DNA from: Conchocele bisecta
Taxonomy: Eukaryota; Mollusca; Bivalvia; Lucinida; Thyasiridae
DNA length: 64,000 nucleotides
Assembly (NCBI GenBank): GCA_029237695.1
Contig: CM055277.1
Location: 37,730,242-37,794,241, forward strand
Reading direction: 5' to 3'
Shown here one piece after another: positions 10,122 through 19,095 of the stretch; the first letter of the stretch is position 1; every line of letters starts with the position of its first letter. The notes beneath the pieces were generated by a model. That model was not told the origin of the DNA. It saw only the letters and a list, made by a program, of their open reading frames with translations, and made no database searches. The position numbers and the translations under genes were made by a program.

Positions 10122-11751
10122 ATGTACCATGTAGTATTAAAAATTCTCAATAAAACTAGCAAGACAGCAAAAGTCATATACTCCTGCATACCAGCAGTTG
10201 CAAAAATGGATTGGCTTTCCAAATGTATATTTATTTTTTTATTTGATAGCATTTCTGTGTACACAGAAATTCAAGATGGCGTCCAAAATGGCGGCCACTT
10301 TTTCAGTAAACTGAGGTTCACCCTTCATATATATGTTAAAAAAATTGCAAAGTTTAGCCACCAGAATATTGTGTTGGCCACTGAAAGATGCAGCAATAAT
10401 AATCATTTTAGAAAATATATAAAGTTCCTGTGCAACTCCAATATGTCAAGAGAATTTCAAGATGGCCTCCATGGTGTATTTTTTAAAATTATTTACCTGA
10501 AAATGTTGAACGAAATGCAAACACATACTATTCAATACTACTCTACGAAGAACTTGAGGTGTGGCTACTAAAGATGCTTTTGTTTTGTTTTGATTTTCGG
10601 AAAAACTGGGCTGGTGCTGACGAAAAGTAAGCGGATGGATACAACAACAACAACAACAACAACAAAACAAGTTAACTGTTTTTGTGTGGTGAAATTTGAT
10701 TCTGTCAAATGCCGCATGGTAAGTAAGTTAAATATTCGATGGCATACATCTTGTACATGTCTGGTTATTCCTCTTTTTGCCAATCGCCAAGAAGAAAATC
10801 CAAAATGTAACGCACAATAGCCATTTTAATGACACACAACCCCAAATCCGTGTGATACCTATTTCTGTGCGTCAAACTAGTCTGCCTGTTTTGGGTTGGG
10901 GTACTGTTCTTGCAAATAGAAAACTGTTTTGCTCTTTTAGGGGACCTCCCCTGGCCAAATGTTTTGTCGATGTGAACATAGCCATTTTTTGGCCCAATTT
11001 TGTGTACGGCGGTGTGTGGGGGTGACTAGGGTTGACACATGCAGACATGCAAATGTCCGTAAACTGTCGAAGTTTTCGAAAGTGTTAAAATGACTTGTAG
11101 TACATGTACCATCAAATGTCTCGCATGACGTAAGATGCAGGTCACTGCCATGCAATCTAGTATTGTGCACATATCGATGTATTCCACATCCTGGTAAAAT
11201 CGATTGTCTAATTCCCGTCTGTCAGGATTAAATGTGTGTCTGGTTCCCGTGAGACGGCAACTTTGTTGGACGTCTAACTTCCCCAACCTAGGGCATAGTG
11301 GGCTGTCTAATTTCCGGGTCTCGGAAATATTTTGCAGTCTTGTTCCCTCTGAGCCCCGGGCAGGGAAGACCGTGATTGATAGGTGCATTGCACTCACCCA
11401 TATCAAATTCATACTATTCATATCATCTGATAGCAAATACAAGTAAAATTGTAATATTTGGCGGCCATCTTGGGCGCAAACAATAAACCATAGTTTGCCA
11501 TATTTTGAACCGTCCTTCTGTGGAAGCTGATGACACCCATTTATTGTTCACATCCCCTCGCAGTTCTTATTTATTAAGTCGTTTATAGAGCTTTCAAGCT
11601 GAAAATTATTATTGTAGACACACTGCAGCATGTTCTTAATGCTTGTTGGCTTTGGTATTGGCTATTCATCTGCAATTATATACTTACATAATATCCTCTT
11701 CCACTGCAGATATGGTCGACTACTCCAGGTGTGTGAACATACACATAGACA
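10122..11751 (+). promoter_or_regulatory. 5' non-coding arm with AAGATGGC motifs and a CAA microsatellite
   Basis: Holds CAAGATGGCGTCC (10272), AAAATGGCGGCC (10286), CAAGATGGCCTCC (10458) and GGCGGCCATCTTGG (11460), and a CAA run at about 10641-10665. A plausible splice acceptor (CCTCTTCCACTGCAG) ends at 11709, so an upstream non-coding exon is possible. The AAGATGGC words resemble the YY1 binding site, but binding or promoter activity is inference. Confidence 0.4.
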
Positions 11752-12330
11752 ATGACATCACACGTGTCTGAATTACTACAGATAGACACGAACAGTGAGA
11801 GTGAAGATGTGTCCGAGTCGGACCATGACGTTAACTCAGTTGGGAAGTATGGAGAAAGACGTGACCCAACTCCGACACCTATATTACATTTGGAGCCACC
11901 CCATACTGATAAGCCGTGCACCAGTAACATTAACTGGAAAGTGTGTTTAGTACATAGACCTACAATGACAAAGCATGGTGCAAGTGAGGGTTGGTCAAAG
12001 GCATCATGGGAACGATTTTGTTCTGCAGCAAGAGAGCGCCAAGACTCTATATATGAAATGTTCAAAGACTATATTGAACTGAATCAACCACTTCCATTGC
12101 CACTTAAAGACTTGGTAAAGCACCACAATTGTTATGCCACATATGTGTTACCAAAATCTGTTAAACTCGCCAAAGAAGCTCGTCTGAAAACCAACAGTAC
12201 TGACGCAGATGGCCAAATACAAAGTACATCAGGTGATACCAATACTACTTCGCTATCGCCAGACTTAGTAAGAACAAGATCACACTTTGGTAAGATAACT
12301 ATAGGAAAATGTATCATATGCCAACAATGA
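11752..12330 (+). pseudogene. Gene fragment 1: acidic N-terminus and first zinc-like segment
   Basis: The start ATG at 11752 follows an in-frame TAG two codons upstream, which supports this start. Residues 1-60 are rich in Ser, Asp and Glu. C-x2-H in VCLVHRP (about residue 65) and H-x2-C in KHHNCYATY (about residue 126) could bind a metal. Between them is AARERQDSIYEMF, a family word. The fragment ends with KCIICQ, the first half of a second C-x2-C pair, where the frame is lost. The C-x2-C partner is HDTC in fragment 3. Confidence 0.6.
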
Positions 12331-12498
12331 CAAACGGCATCCTACTAAGCGTTGGCGCTTGGAAGAAACACACATGTTAACACAAGAGAAGGCTTGCACA
12401 AAACTTTTGTATTCAGCTACCCAACGCCGTGATGAGCGATTACTACGAGATATTAGTGGCGGTGCTAGGGGTGGGACTGACCTTATTGCGGGAGATGT
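12325..12498 (+). pseudogene. Gene fragment 2: linker in a shifted frame
   Basis: After a one-base shift near 12325 the reading continues as NDKRHPTKRWRLEETH and LLYSATQRRDERLLRDI, which joins the CIIC pair to the next fragment. It is lost again at a TG-TG slip near 12496-12499. The sense of the words matches the family, so the breaks look secondary. Confidence 0.55.
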
Positions 12499-12915
12499 GT
12501 GCAGGTGCATGACACGTGTCGACGAGAGTATGTCGCTCAGCGGAGTGTTAAATATTCATCCGGTGTTGAACAAAGTCACACAAGCTTCACAAAGGTGGCA
12601 TTTAAACAAATAGGCAGAGAGATACAATCACAGATAATCGACGGGAAGGCTGTGTTACATCTATCGGACCTCCGTGATCAGATGATAGACATTCTGCGTG
12701 ATGAGTATGGTGTTGACGCATCAACTTATTCTAACCAGTCGTTAAAGGCGCGGCTTCAGCAACAGTTTGGTGAACGGATTTCCTTCTGGCATCCTAATAA
12801 ATGGAGATGGGAATCTGAACTTGTTTACTCCAATGAGATACCGACTGGCGTTGTATTGGAAGCTGCGGTGACTGCGACCAGGACGTTAGAAGACCAGGCC
12901 GGTGACACTGTAGAG
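12499..12915 (+). pseudogene. Gene fragment 3: second zinc-like half and exon end
   Basis: VHDTCRREYV supplies H-x2-C to pair with CIIC upstream, forming a likely zinc-binding unit. The rest is alpha-helical in character (LSDLRDQMIDILRDEYG; SLKARLQQQFGERI). The exon ends in codon GAG at 12915, followed by the donor GTAGGC. Reading beyond this point gives a stop within ten codons, supporting an exon boundary. Confidence 0.6.
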
Positions 12916-13252
12916 GTAGGCATTGGTATATATGTTATAGTGTAGTCTTGATTGGTGACGAGATACGTGTTTGAAATAATTTAAATGCTAGTGTAATACA
13001 TACCCAAGTTTGACATATTTGTAGTCGGATGGGATTATATAGATATATGCGGTAACACGGGTTGCTGTGTGCAGGCGGCAGCCAGGGGTATACGCGCACC
13101 TGCTCTAATCAGAATATGCATTTGATATCAGAGCAAATAGGTTTTGTCTTAAATTATAATTCACCAGCTTTTGCAATAGCAATTGCAAATGTGTCAGTGT
13201 GCTGATTTACCATGGCCATGTTTTTAAATTACTTATTTGATTTTGTCTTCAG
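12916..13252 (+). other. Phase-0 spliceosomal intron (337 bp)
   Basis: Donor GTAGGC at 12916; acceptor TTGATTTTGTCTTCAG ends at 13252 with a pyrimidine-rich tract. Removing it joins codon GAG to GTC in one frame with no stop on either side. Several stops lie inside. This is the best evidence that the gene was expressed and processed in a eukaryotic host. Confidence 0.75.
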
Positions 13253-14010
13253 GTCGAACCGATACCGGATACTTCGATGCACCAGATTCGTTCCACGTAT
13301 CACACTGCGGCTGCTATCCGTTCCAGTCTTCAAGAGGTGCCGGATTTACCATGGCCTCCACTTCCACAAGATTTAACCGATGCTAGTATTGACATTCCCG
13401 CCAATTTGTACAATGTGTTAGCATGGATCATACATGGTGGCAGTGATACAGTAATGCCAGTGACACTTGATGAAAAGATTGACCTACCACCTGATATTGA
13501 TGTAAAAATTCAATCGATTGGTCAGGACATACTGTATTGTTCTAGAAAGGGTGCCATACGTACTCCTAAACATGTCTCACTTGCAGTTGCAGCCCACCAT
13601 ATCACCGGGAGTATGGACATTGTAACATTGCTAAACCACTTTGGACACTGTGTTTCGCAGAGCAAGCTACAGGAGATAGAGACAGCTGTGGCGGAGCAGC
13701 ACATGGTCGAAAAGGGACAGCCAATACTACCAGGCAACATCGTACCAAATGTGCCAGCTGTATTCGGATGGGATAATATTGATTTCCTCGAAGAAACATC
13801 ATCTGGGAAGGGTACCACTCACAATACTAATGGTATCATGGTCCAACCAGCAGTATCAACCTATGCACCCCCCAGAACCATAACTGTCAGTAAGAGTAGC
13901 CACAGACGATCAGTGATACCAGACGAAGATAGCCTGCTTCTGCGTATAAAGTATCGAAGAGACCCGAGCCACTCCGGTACGATCGTGCAATACACCTGCT
14001 ATCAGCAATC
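13253..14010 (+). pseudogene. Gene fragment 4: central domain with VFGWDNIDF
   Basis: Begins right after the acceptor (VEPIPDTSMHQIRS). It contains LYNVLAWIIHG, a CSRKGAIRTPKHVSLAVAAHHITGS-like stretch (described by its ends only), and the strongly conserved VFGWDNIDFLEETSSG followed by THNTNGIMVQ. These words recur in unnamed invertebrate repetitive genes. Function unknown. A frame change near 13970 leads into fragment 5; the shifted frame reads DRAIHLLSAIPPVVGKP before 14017. Confidence 0.6.
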
Positions 14011-14213
14011 CCTCCAGTGGTTGGCAAGCCAGCTAAGGACATAGACTTTATATGGTTCCTATCGAGACTAACTCCCAGTCTACTCACTGACCAAGAGGAG
14101 GAAAACACTGCTGAAAATCAGTTGATCGCTGGATGGGTTGGATTCAATACTGAACTGAGAAAAGATGAGAGCTTTCCATTGCCACATCGTATTGGATACT
14201 GTCCATCACGCAA
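14011..14213 (+). pseudogene. Gene fragment 5: GKPAKDIDFIWFL segment
   Basis: A frame with GKPAKDIDFIWFLSRL, typical of the family, and NQLIAGWVGFNTELR. It runs out near 14205, where the next frame (SITQMDVIYTFLCRS) takes over after a one-base shift. Too short to assign a domain. Confidence 0.55.
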
Positions 14214-16256
14214 ATGGATGTAATCTACACATTCCTCTGCAGATCTGTAGATATGGTTGATATTAACAACGAGCTGGAACCAGGCACAGGCATTTGCTCT
14301 GTCCAAGTTGAAGTGGATCTTGGAATTTGGATGAAAGCAATGGAGGTAAAACTTGGAATGTCGAGCGATAGTAAAATGAATAGGATTGTTCTCCGCCAGG
14401 GATTACTACACCTTGGTATGGCTTATCTATCCATTCCAGCAAAGCGCTATGGAAGTGCAGGTCTACGCGACATATTTGTTGAAGCTAATGTAGTGGCTCC
14501 TGGATCCATGAACAAGGTGTTCGAGGGACAGCATTGGAACCGTAGTGTGAGGGCTCACAAGATTGGAGCTGAGGCTTTCGATCGTTTGAGATGGAGAGCG
14601 TTCCTTACGTGGCTAACAGAAGAAAACAAAGATATGGACATGGGCCAGCTATCTGCTTCGGTAGCGGTGTTCAGGGAAAATGTTGACGAAGAAAATTTGA
14701 AAATACTGCAGAGCAGCGATAGTTTCGTACATGCACAAAAATTGTATGAGGAGTACATAGCGTCTCTGTCTGGTTTGCAGCGATTCTGGTCAGACTACGT
14801 AGAGATCATACTTCTGTTGCTACGATTCATTCGTTCAGCTAGAGAAGCTGACTGGAAGCTGCACATTTTGTGTCTCCAGGAAATGTTGATTTGGTTCTGG
14901 GCATATGACCGCATTAACTATGAGCGGTACCTACCAGTCTGTCTCATAATGATGCAAAAGCTCGAGGAAACACATCCCGATGCGTATGCAGGTCTCAACA
15001 GTGGTGAGCTGTTCACTGTACAAAGAAGTTTGGGAAACCCGTTTGGAAGAATTCCCGTCGACCAGACAGTCGAATCGACCATCAACCGTGACAGCAAAAC
15101 CAGGGGAGGTATTGTCGGAATCAGCCGCAATGTAGCTGCCTCCTTCAAATGGGCGCTTCTCCGGGCAGACAGGACAGACTACACTAAACAGTGTCGAATC
15201 CTTGCCGGACAGGACATTAGCCATGAATCCGGGTTTGTGGCTAAAGATGCACGAAGGACGCAAGTCGTGGCCGATGAAAGGAAGATCCAGCAAGTTGTGG
15301 AAACGATTTGTGACTGGCGAGACCCATTTGAAGGAAGTAGTGACGTCTGTCATCTGGCAACAGGAATAACTGCCACTCCAGAGATTGAATCTGATCTGCT
15401 GGAAGCACATGCAAAAGGGCTGACAGTTATGAATAACTTTGTACACGAGAGGCTAGATGTAGATGGTAATCATAATTTCTATAGTCCTATACACAAACTT
15501 AATTTGAAGACATTTGAAGCAATGAAAAACAAGAAAAAAAAGACAACTTGCAAAGAAGTGCTCAAGAGTTCCCGTGACATGTTTGCTCGTTTGTTTCTGA
15601 TTGGGCAAATACGTCACATTGATACTGCCGAGCTAATGACTTATCCGTTAGGAGGGATTCCACTTGCAATTGCTACCCCAGATGGAGACTTGGCGAAGAC
15701 GGTAAATTCTTCCCTACTGACAAAGCTTGAAGTGCTGGTTGACCCCCCTGACAATGTCCCGACACACAATGTGGCTTACTTGCATGATGCCATGGCAATC
15801 CTGCATATTGTAAATCCTTCGGATAACATGACATATGGTGACCTAGCTGTTGTTATAATGAAGATCATCGTTAAAGACAAGCCAGCAGACTGTAGAATTG
15901 ATCTGGTAGCTGACACTTACCTTGATGTATCTATTAAAAACCCAGAGCGAGAAGCTAGGTATCATGACCAACAGCGACCATATTTGAGCAACATAATCAG
16001 CAACACTCAGCGGGTAGATAAACAATTCAAATCTCTTCTACACAGTTCCAGGTTTAAAGAGTCCTTGATATTGTTTCTCGTTCACGAATGGATGACGAAT
16101 ACATATGCAGCGTACATCGGACGGCATACACTGTATTTGACAAGTGGGGAAAGCTGTTATAAAGTAACAGCCACCGGTGATCGAGTCCAATCAGCATTAG
16201 TGGGACTACTCACAAGTTCACAAGAAGAGGCTGACTGTCGTCTGATGGCGCATGCA
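14206..16256 (+). pseudogene. Gene fragment 6: conserved middle region and start of nuclease-like block
   Basis: The longest open stretch (about 685 codons). In order: QMDVIYTFLCRSVDMVD, GLRDIFVEANVV, a helical region around WFWAYDRINYERYLP, the hallmark IPVDQTVESTINRDSKTRGG, a Lys-rich linker (KNKKKKTT), then MTYGDLAVVIM and VADTYLDVSIK. The last lies where FEN1-type nucleases have an early metal-binding Asp. It ends in EEADCRLMAHA, a likely pair of metal-binding acids, before the shift near 16255. The neighbouring fragment continues the block directly. Confidence 0.7.
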
Positions 16257-16434
16257 TCCCACCGCAGATAAGTCTGGAATTGATACCATCATAATTCTAT
16301 CCCCGGACACAGATGTAGCAGTCCTTGGCATCGGCCATTCTGGTATCAACGGCATCCGAGCAAGAATACTGTTTCTGACCGGAACGCAACACCGTAAGCG
16401 ATACGTCGATCTCACTAGCATAGGCCAGAAGTAG
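16252..16434 (+). pseudogene. Gene fragment 7: SPDTDVAVL nuclease-like segment
   Basis: Follows fragment 6 after a one-base shift. IIILSPDTDVAVLG carries two Asp at the place of the TEDxD-type site of FEN1-like enzymes. RILFLTGTQHRKRYVDLTSI continues the fold. A TAG stop at 16432-16434 interrupts the frame, but the same frame reads on as GIDLSNGLIGAHALTGCD, so it looks like a point nonsense change (or a base error). Confidence 0.65.
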
Positions 16435-17079
16435 GGCATAGATCTCAGCAATGGGTTAATTGGGGCACACGCTTTGACCGGATGTGACTCTGTCAGTGCA
16501 TTCATTGGCCACGGAAAGACAACGGTCCTAAAACTGCTGCGGAACAATGAGACATTCTGCAATGCAATGCAGCAGCTTGGCTGTACGTTTGATGTAACAG
16601 ATACTTTTGTGTCCAGCTGTCAAGCCGCTGTGTGCACGTTATATGGCTATCCAAACCAAACCAGCGTTAATCACGTTCGGCACATAATGTTTGGAAACAG
16701 AACCACCGATCCCAGTCGTATACCTCCATGCGCCGACGTCTTAAGTCAGCACATCAGTCGGGTAAACTACCAAGCAGCACTTTGGAGAAACAGTTTGCGT
16801 GTTGATGTGCATATCCCTTCTCCACACGATCGTGGTTGGCAAGTCGACCAACAACAGCTTACCATAAAGTGGATGACTATTGACCAAGCACCAAAGGCTA
16901 TTTTGAAGCTAGTTAGTTGCGGGTGTCGGAAAACATGTGAACGAGGTAGCAGATGTAGCTGCCAGAAAAACAATCTGGCATGCACTCAAATGTGCAAATG
17001 CGACACCACATTGTGTCTCAACCAACACAAGCATGATAAATGTACAATTTCAGACAATGATGATACTGATAGTGAGTGA
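16435..17079 (+). pseudogene. Gene fragment 8: GCD/H2TH motif and CXC zinc cluster
   Basis: AHALTGCDSVSAFIGHGK (from about 16468) resembles the GCD-Y ... GIG-x-K helix-two-turn-helix of FEN1 nucleases. Later come LSQHISRVNYQAALWR and PSPHDRGWQ, then eleven Cys in about 45 residues (from VSCGCRKTC to CLNQHKHDKC, 16912-17045) in a CXC-like spacing, as in tesmin/TSO1 DNA-binding domains. Natural stop TGA at 17077-17079 after an acidic tail. No clear AATAAA was found close by. Confidence 0.7.
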
Positions 17080-17670
17080 CCTCTGTATGTGCTCCATTTA
17101 GTTTAAACATAGTTTATTGCATATAAGTACAATGGGCTTGGGCTACAAGTTCTCACAACATTAATTACAGCCCTTACCCAAGGGTGCTCCATTGACACAC
17201 ACAACAGTAGTTGTAAAGCCATATTGCAGACAACTGTGAAATGGTTATTGTAGAAAATCTGAACATGATATTCGGCAAATACTACTAAGCAGTAAATTAG
17301 TATACTGAAATATACTATTGATTTTGTGCACACGCATTACAAAATACTACATGTACAACTAGTAAAGTACACCTTATTGATGATTTTCAATTGTAATTCT
17401 GCTTGCAAAATGAAACATTGTTCAAGGCATCCATGCTTTTTTGTATATATCATGTAAAACTTTCTAATAATCTTTCTAATAATATACAACTTGGCCAACT
17501 TTGTATCCTATTTGAGAGCTTTGTCTTCGTGGCGGCCATTTTGGACCCCACCTTTAATTTCCAATGCAATGTCAATACAAATGCACATTGTTATTATTTC
17601 AAATCAGTGGCATATTGTTCACCGAAACTGACATCCGAATTAGTTGACAACGTCAACACACTTTCCTGAA
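17080..17670. other. 3' non-coding arm of the 8.6-kb element
   Basis: AT-rich with GGCGGCCATTTTGG at 17531. No further gene. It leads into the 385-bp tandem pair. Confidence 0.45.
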
Positions 17671-18439
17671 CACGCGCAAAAAAATATAAAAAAATGTGAA
17701 AATGTGTAATCTGGGCGCCATCTTGATTTTGTTCAAAATCAATATGATTTTGGCTTTTATATATTCTGATAACACATCGACTAGGTCTCATGTTGATATA
17801 AAGTTGTACATGCTGTGTATTATGTCTTGATATTTTTTGAACATAATTATTATGTATATGGTAGTTTCATCATTTTACTTAAAAAAATACTTTTTTTGGA
17901 CGCCATTTTGAATATTTCTATGCATACGTGAGCTGGAACACATTGGATGACATTTACATGAAGTATGCCCATATTTATCTAACTGATTATATAGTCAAAT
18001 AGCTGTTATGTTCCAAATTATGAGTTTAATTGAAGATTTAGTATGCTACATGTACACGCGCAAAAAAAGAAGGGAAAATTGTGAAAATGCGTAATCTGGG
18101 CGCCATCTTGATTTTGTTCAAAATCCTGGATCAATATGATTTTGGCTTTTATATATTCTGATTACACATACATTAGGGCACATTTTTATATGAAGTTGTA
18201 CATGCTGTGTATTATATGTCTTCCTTTATTTGAACATATGTATATGGTAGTTTCACCATTTTTCTTAAAAAATTACATTTTTTTGGACGCCATTTTGAAT
18301 ATTTCCATGCATACGTGAGCTGGAACACATTGGATGACATTCACCTGAAGTATGTTCATTTATGTAACTGGTGATACCGTCAAATAGCTTTTCTGATCAA
18401 AATTATGATTTTAATTAAAGATTTAGTATGCTACATGTG
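17671..18439 (+). repeat. Tandem pair of about 385 bp beside the right TIR
   Basis: 17671-18054 and 18055-18439 are diverged copies. Each begins with CACGCGCAAAAAAA and has GGGCGCCATCTTGATTTTG, GGACGCCATTTTGAATATTT and ATACGTGAGCTGGAACACA in the same order, ending TTTAGTATGCTACATGT. The left arm near 10090-10160 holds a weak match to the inner edge. Confidence 0.85.
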
Positions 18440-18443
18440 ATTG

Positions 18444-18584
18444 TTTGCACTCATTTGACCTTTGACCTTTTAAAAAGGTCAGACTACACCGATATTTTTG
18501 GTTAATGTTTTGATTCCTTATTGTCAATGGCCATTCTACCAAAATCAAGTCTTAAACCTAATGAAGACTCTGACATGTGCTAAA
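18444..18584 (-). repeat. Right terminal inverted repeat of the 8.6-kb element
   Basis: Reverse complement of 9981-10121; the outer end reads CTCTGACATGTGCTAAA. A few substitutions in AATGGCCATTGACAAT and one in the GGTCA block are the main differences. Confidence 0.9.
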
Positions 18585-18894
18585 TCCTTATAGAGAGGCC
18601 GTACAAAAAGTAGCCCACGGTCTATTAGTAAAGCGTACGGCTATAAATAGGACAACTTATTGCAATGACGCAACGATTTCAAGTGTCAAAATACGACGTG
18701 ACGTTGGTAAATTTAAGCGTAACTTTGCGACGTCATTTTCAGGCTTTCATGACGTTGTCATTAAAGCTGGTTTTCACAGAGCGCGGCCCATATGTTATAT
18801 GTACGTGTATCATTCACTTAGCTATATCTCCGCTTACTGATCACAGTGAGTACTAATTGTTATAGCTCGTATTAGTTTTAACAATAAAGGAGCA
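18585..18894. repeat. Right flank with inverted copy of the CATATGGGCCGCGCTCTGTG repeat
   Basis: GGTTTTCACAGAGCGCGGCC at about 18769 is the complement of words at 8840 and 9628. The segment 18660-18770 is rich in TGACGT/ACGTCA. No gene seen. It may be the other half of a MITE into which the large element inserted. Confidence 0.5.
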
Positions 18895-19095
18895 ATATAC
18901 ATACATATACATACACATATACATACATATGTACACACACATGCACATACACACGCATGTACACACACATACGCACATATATATACACACACATATGCAT
19001 ACACAGTGTGTATCTTCTTTCTAAATGTGGTATAGTATTACATGTCTATATACGTACATATAGACAATTATACATATGTGTACATATACATACAT
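18895..19095 (+). repeat. Degenerate CATA/CACA microsatellite
   Basis: Runs of ATACATATACATACACATAT, then ACACACACATGCACATACAC and ATATATACACACACATATG. Low-complexity sequence with no coding meaning. Confidence 0.85.

Larger units (their letters stand above)
11752..17079 (+). pseudogene. FEN/PIN-like nuclease-CXC gene of the TIR element, broken
   Basis: One gene read through successive frames. Order: a Ser/Asp/Glu-rich N-terminus; two C-x2-C/H ... H-x2-C zinc-like segments; a long middle region with the family words VFGWDNIDF, GKPAKDIDFIWFL, IPVDQTVESTINRDSKTRGG; then a nuclease-like block with VADTYLDV, EEADCRL, SPDTDVAVL and LTGCDSVSAFIGHGK; last a CXC cysteine cluster. I recognise this arrangement from many unnamed repetitive genes of invertebrates (molluscs, cnidarians), some labelled tesmin/TSO1-like CXC proteins. 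The acidic residues and the G-C-D ... G-x-G-K word resemble the FEN1 active site and helix-two-turn-helix, so structure-specific DNA cleavage is the inferred activity. One phase-0 intron (12916-13252) still fits. Breaks: shifts near 12325, 12498, 13970, 14205 and 16255 and a stop at 16432-16434. It is decayed or its assembly carries indels. A role as transposase is unproven. Confidence 0.75.
9981..18584 (+). mobile_element. 8.6-kb TIR element carrying a FEN/PIN-like + CXC gene
   Basis: The outer ends are inverted repeats of about 140 bp (9981-10121 and 18444-18584) that differ at only a few positions. Between them lies one long plus-strand gene (11752-17079). Non-coding arms of about 1.6 kb and 1.4 kb carry repeated AAGATGGC/GCCATCTT words. 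The architecture (long TIRs, a single large gene, subterminal motif copies) is that of an autonomous DNA transposon, but the gene product does not resemble hAT, Tc1/mariner, piggyBac, MULE, CACTA, Helitron or Polinton enzymes as I know them. The target duplication is unclear: TTTA on the left mirrors TAAA on the right, so at most a TA duplication is suggested. Element status is inferred from the TIRs; the alternative is a gene trapped between two inverted MITE copies. Confidence 0.7.

Noticed and set aside
10122..10571. 149-codon frame upstream of the large gene
   Set aside because: No recognisable motif, contains the AAGATGGC words and overlaps the TIR edge; more likely the non-coding arm.
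16432..16434. Programmed readthrough or recoding at the TAG in the nuclease-like block
   Set aside because: No recoding signal seen, and the gene has at least five other breaks, so simple decay or base error is more likely.
9981..18584. Polinton/Maverick element
   Set aside because: Length is roughly half, and no PolB, integrase, ATPase, protease or capsid-like gene is present.
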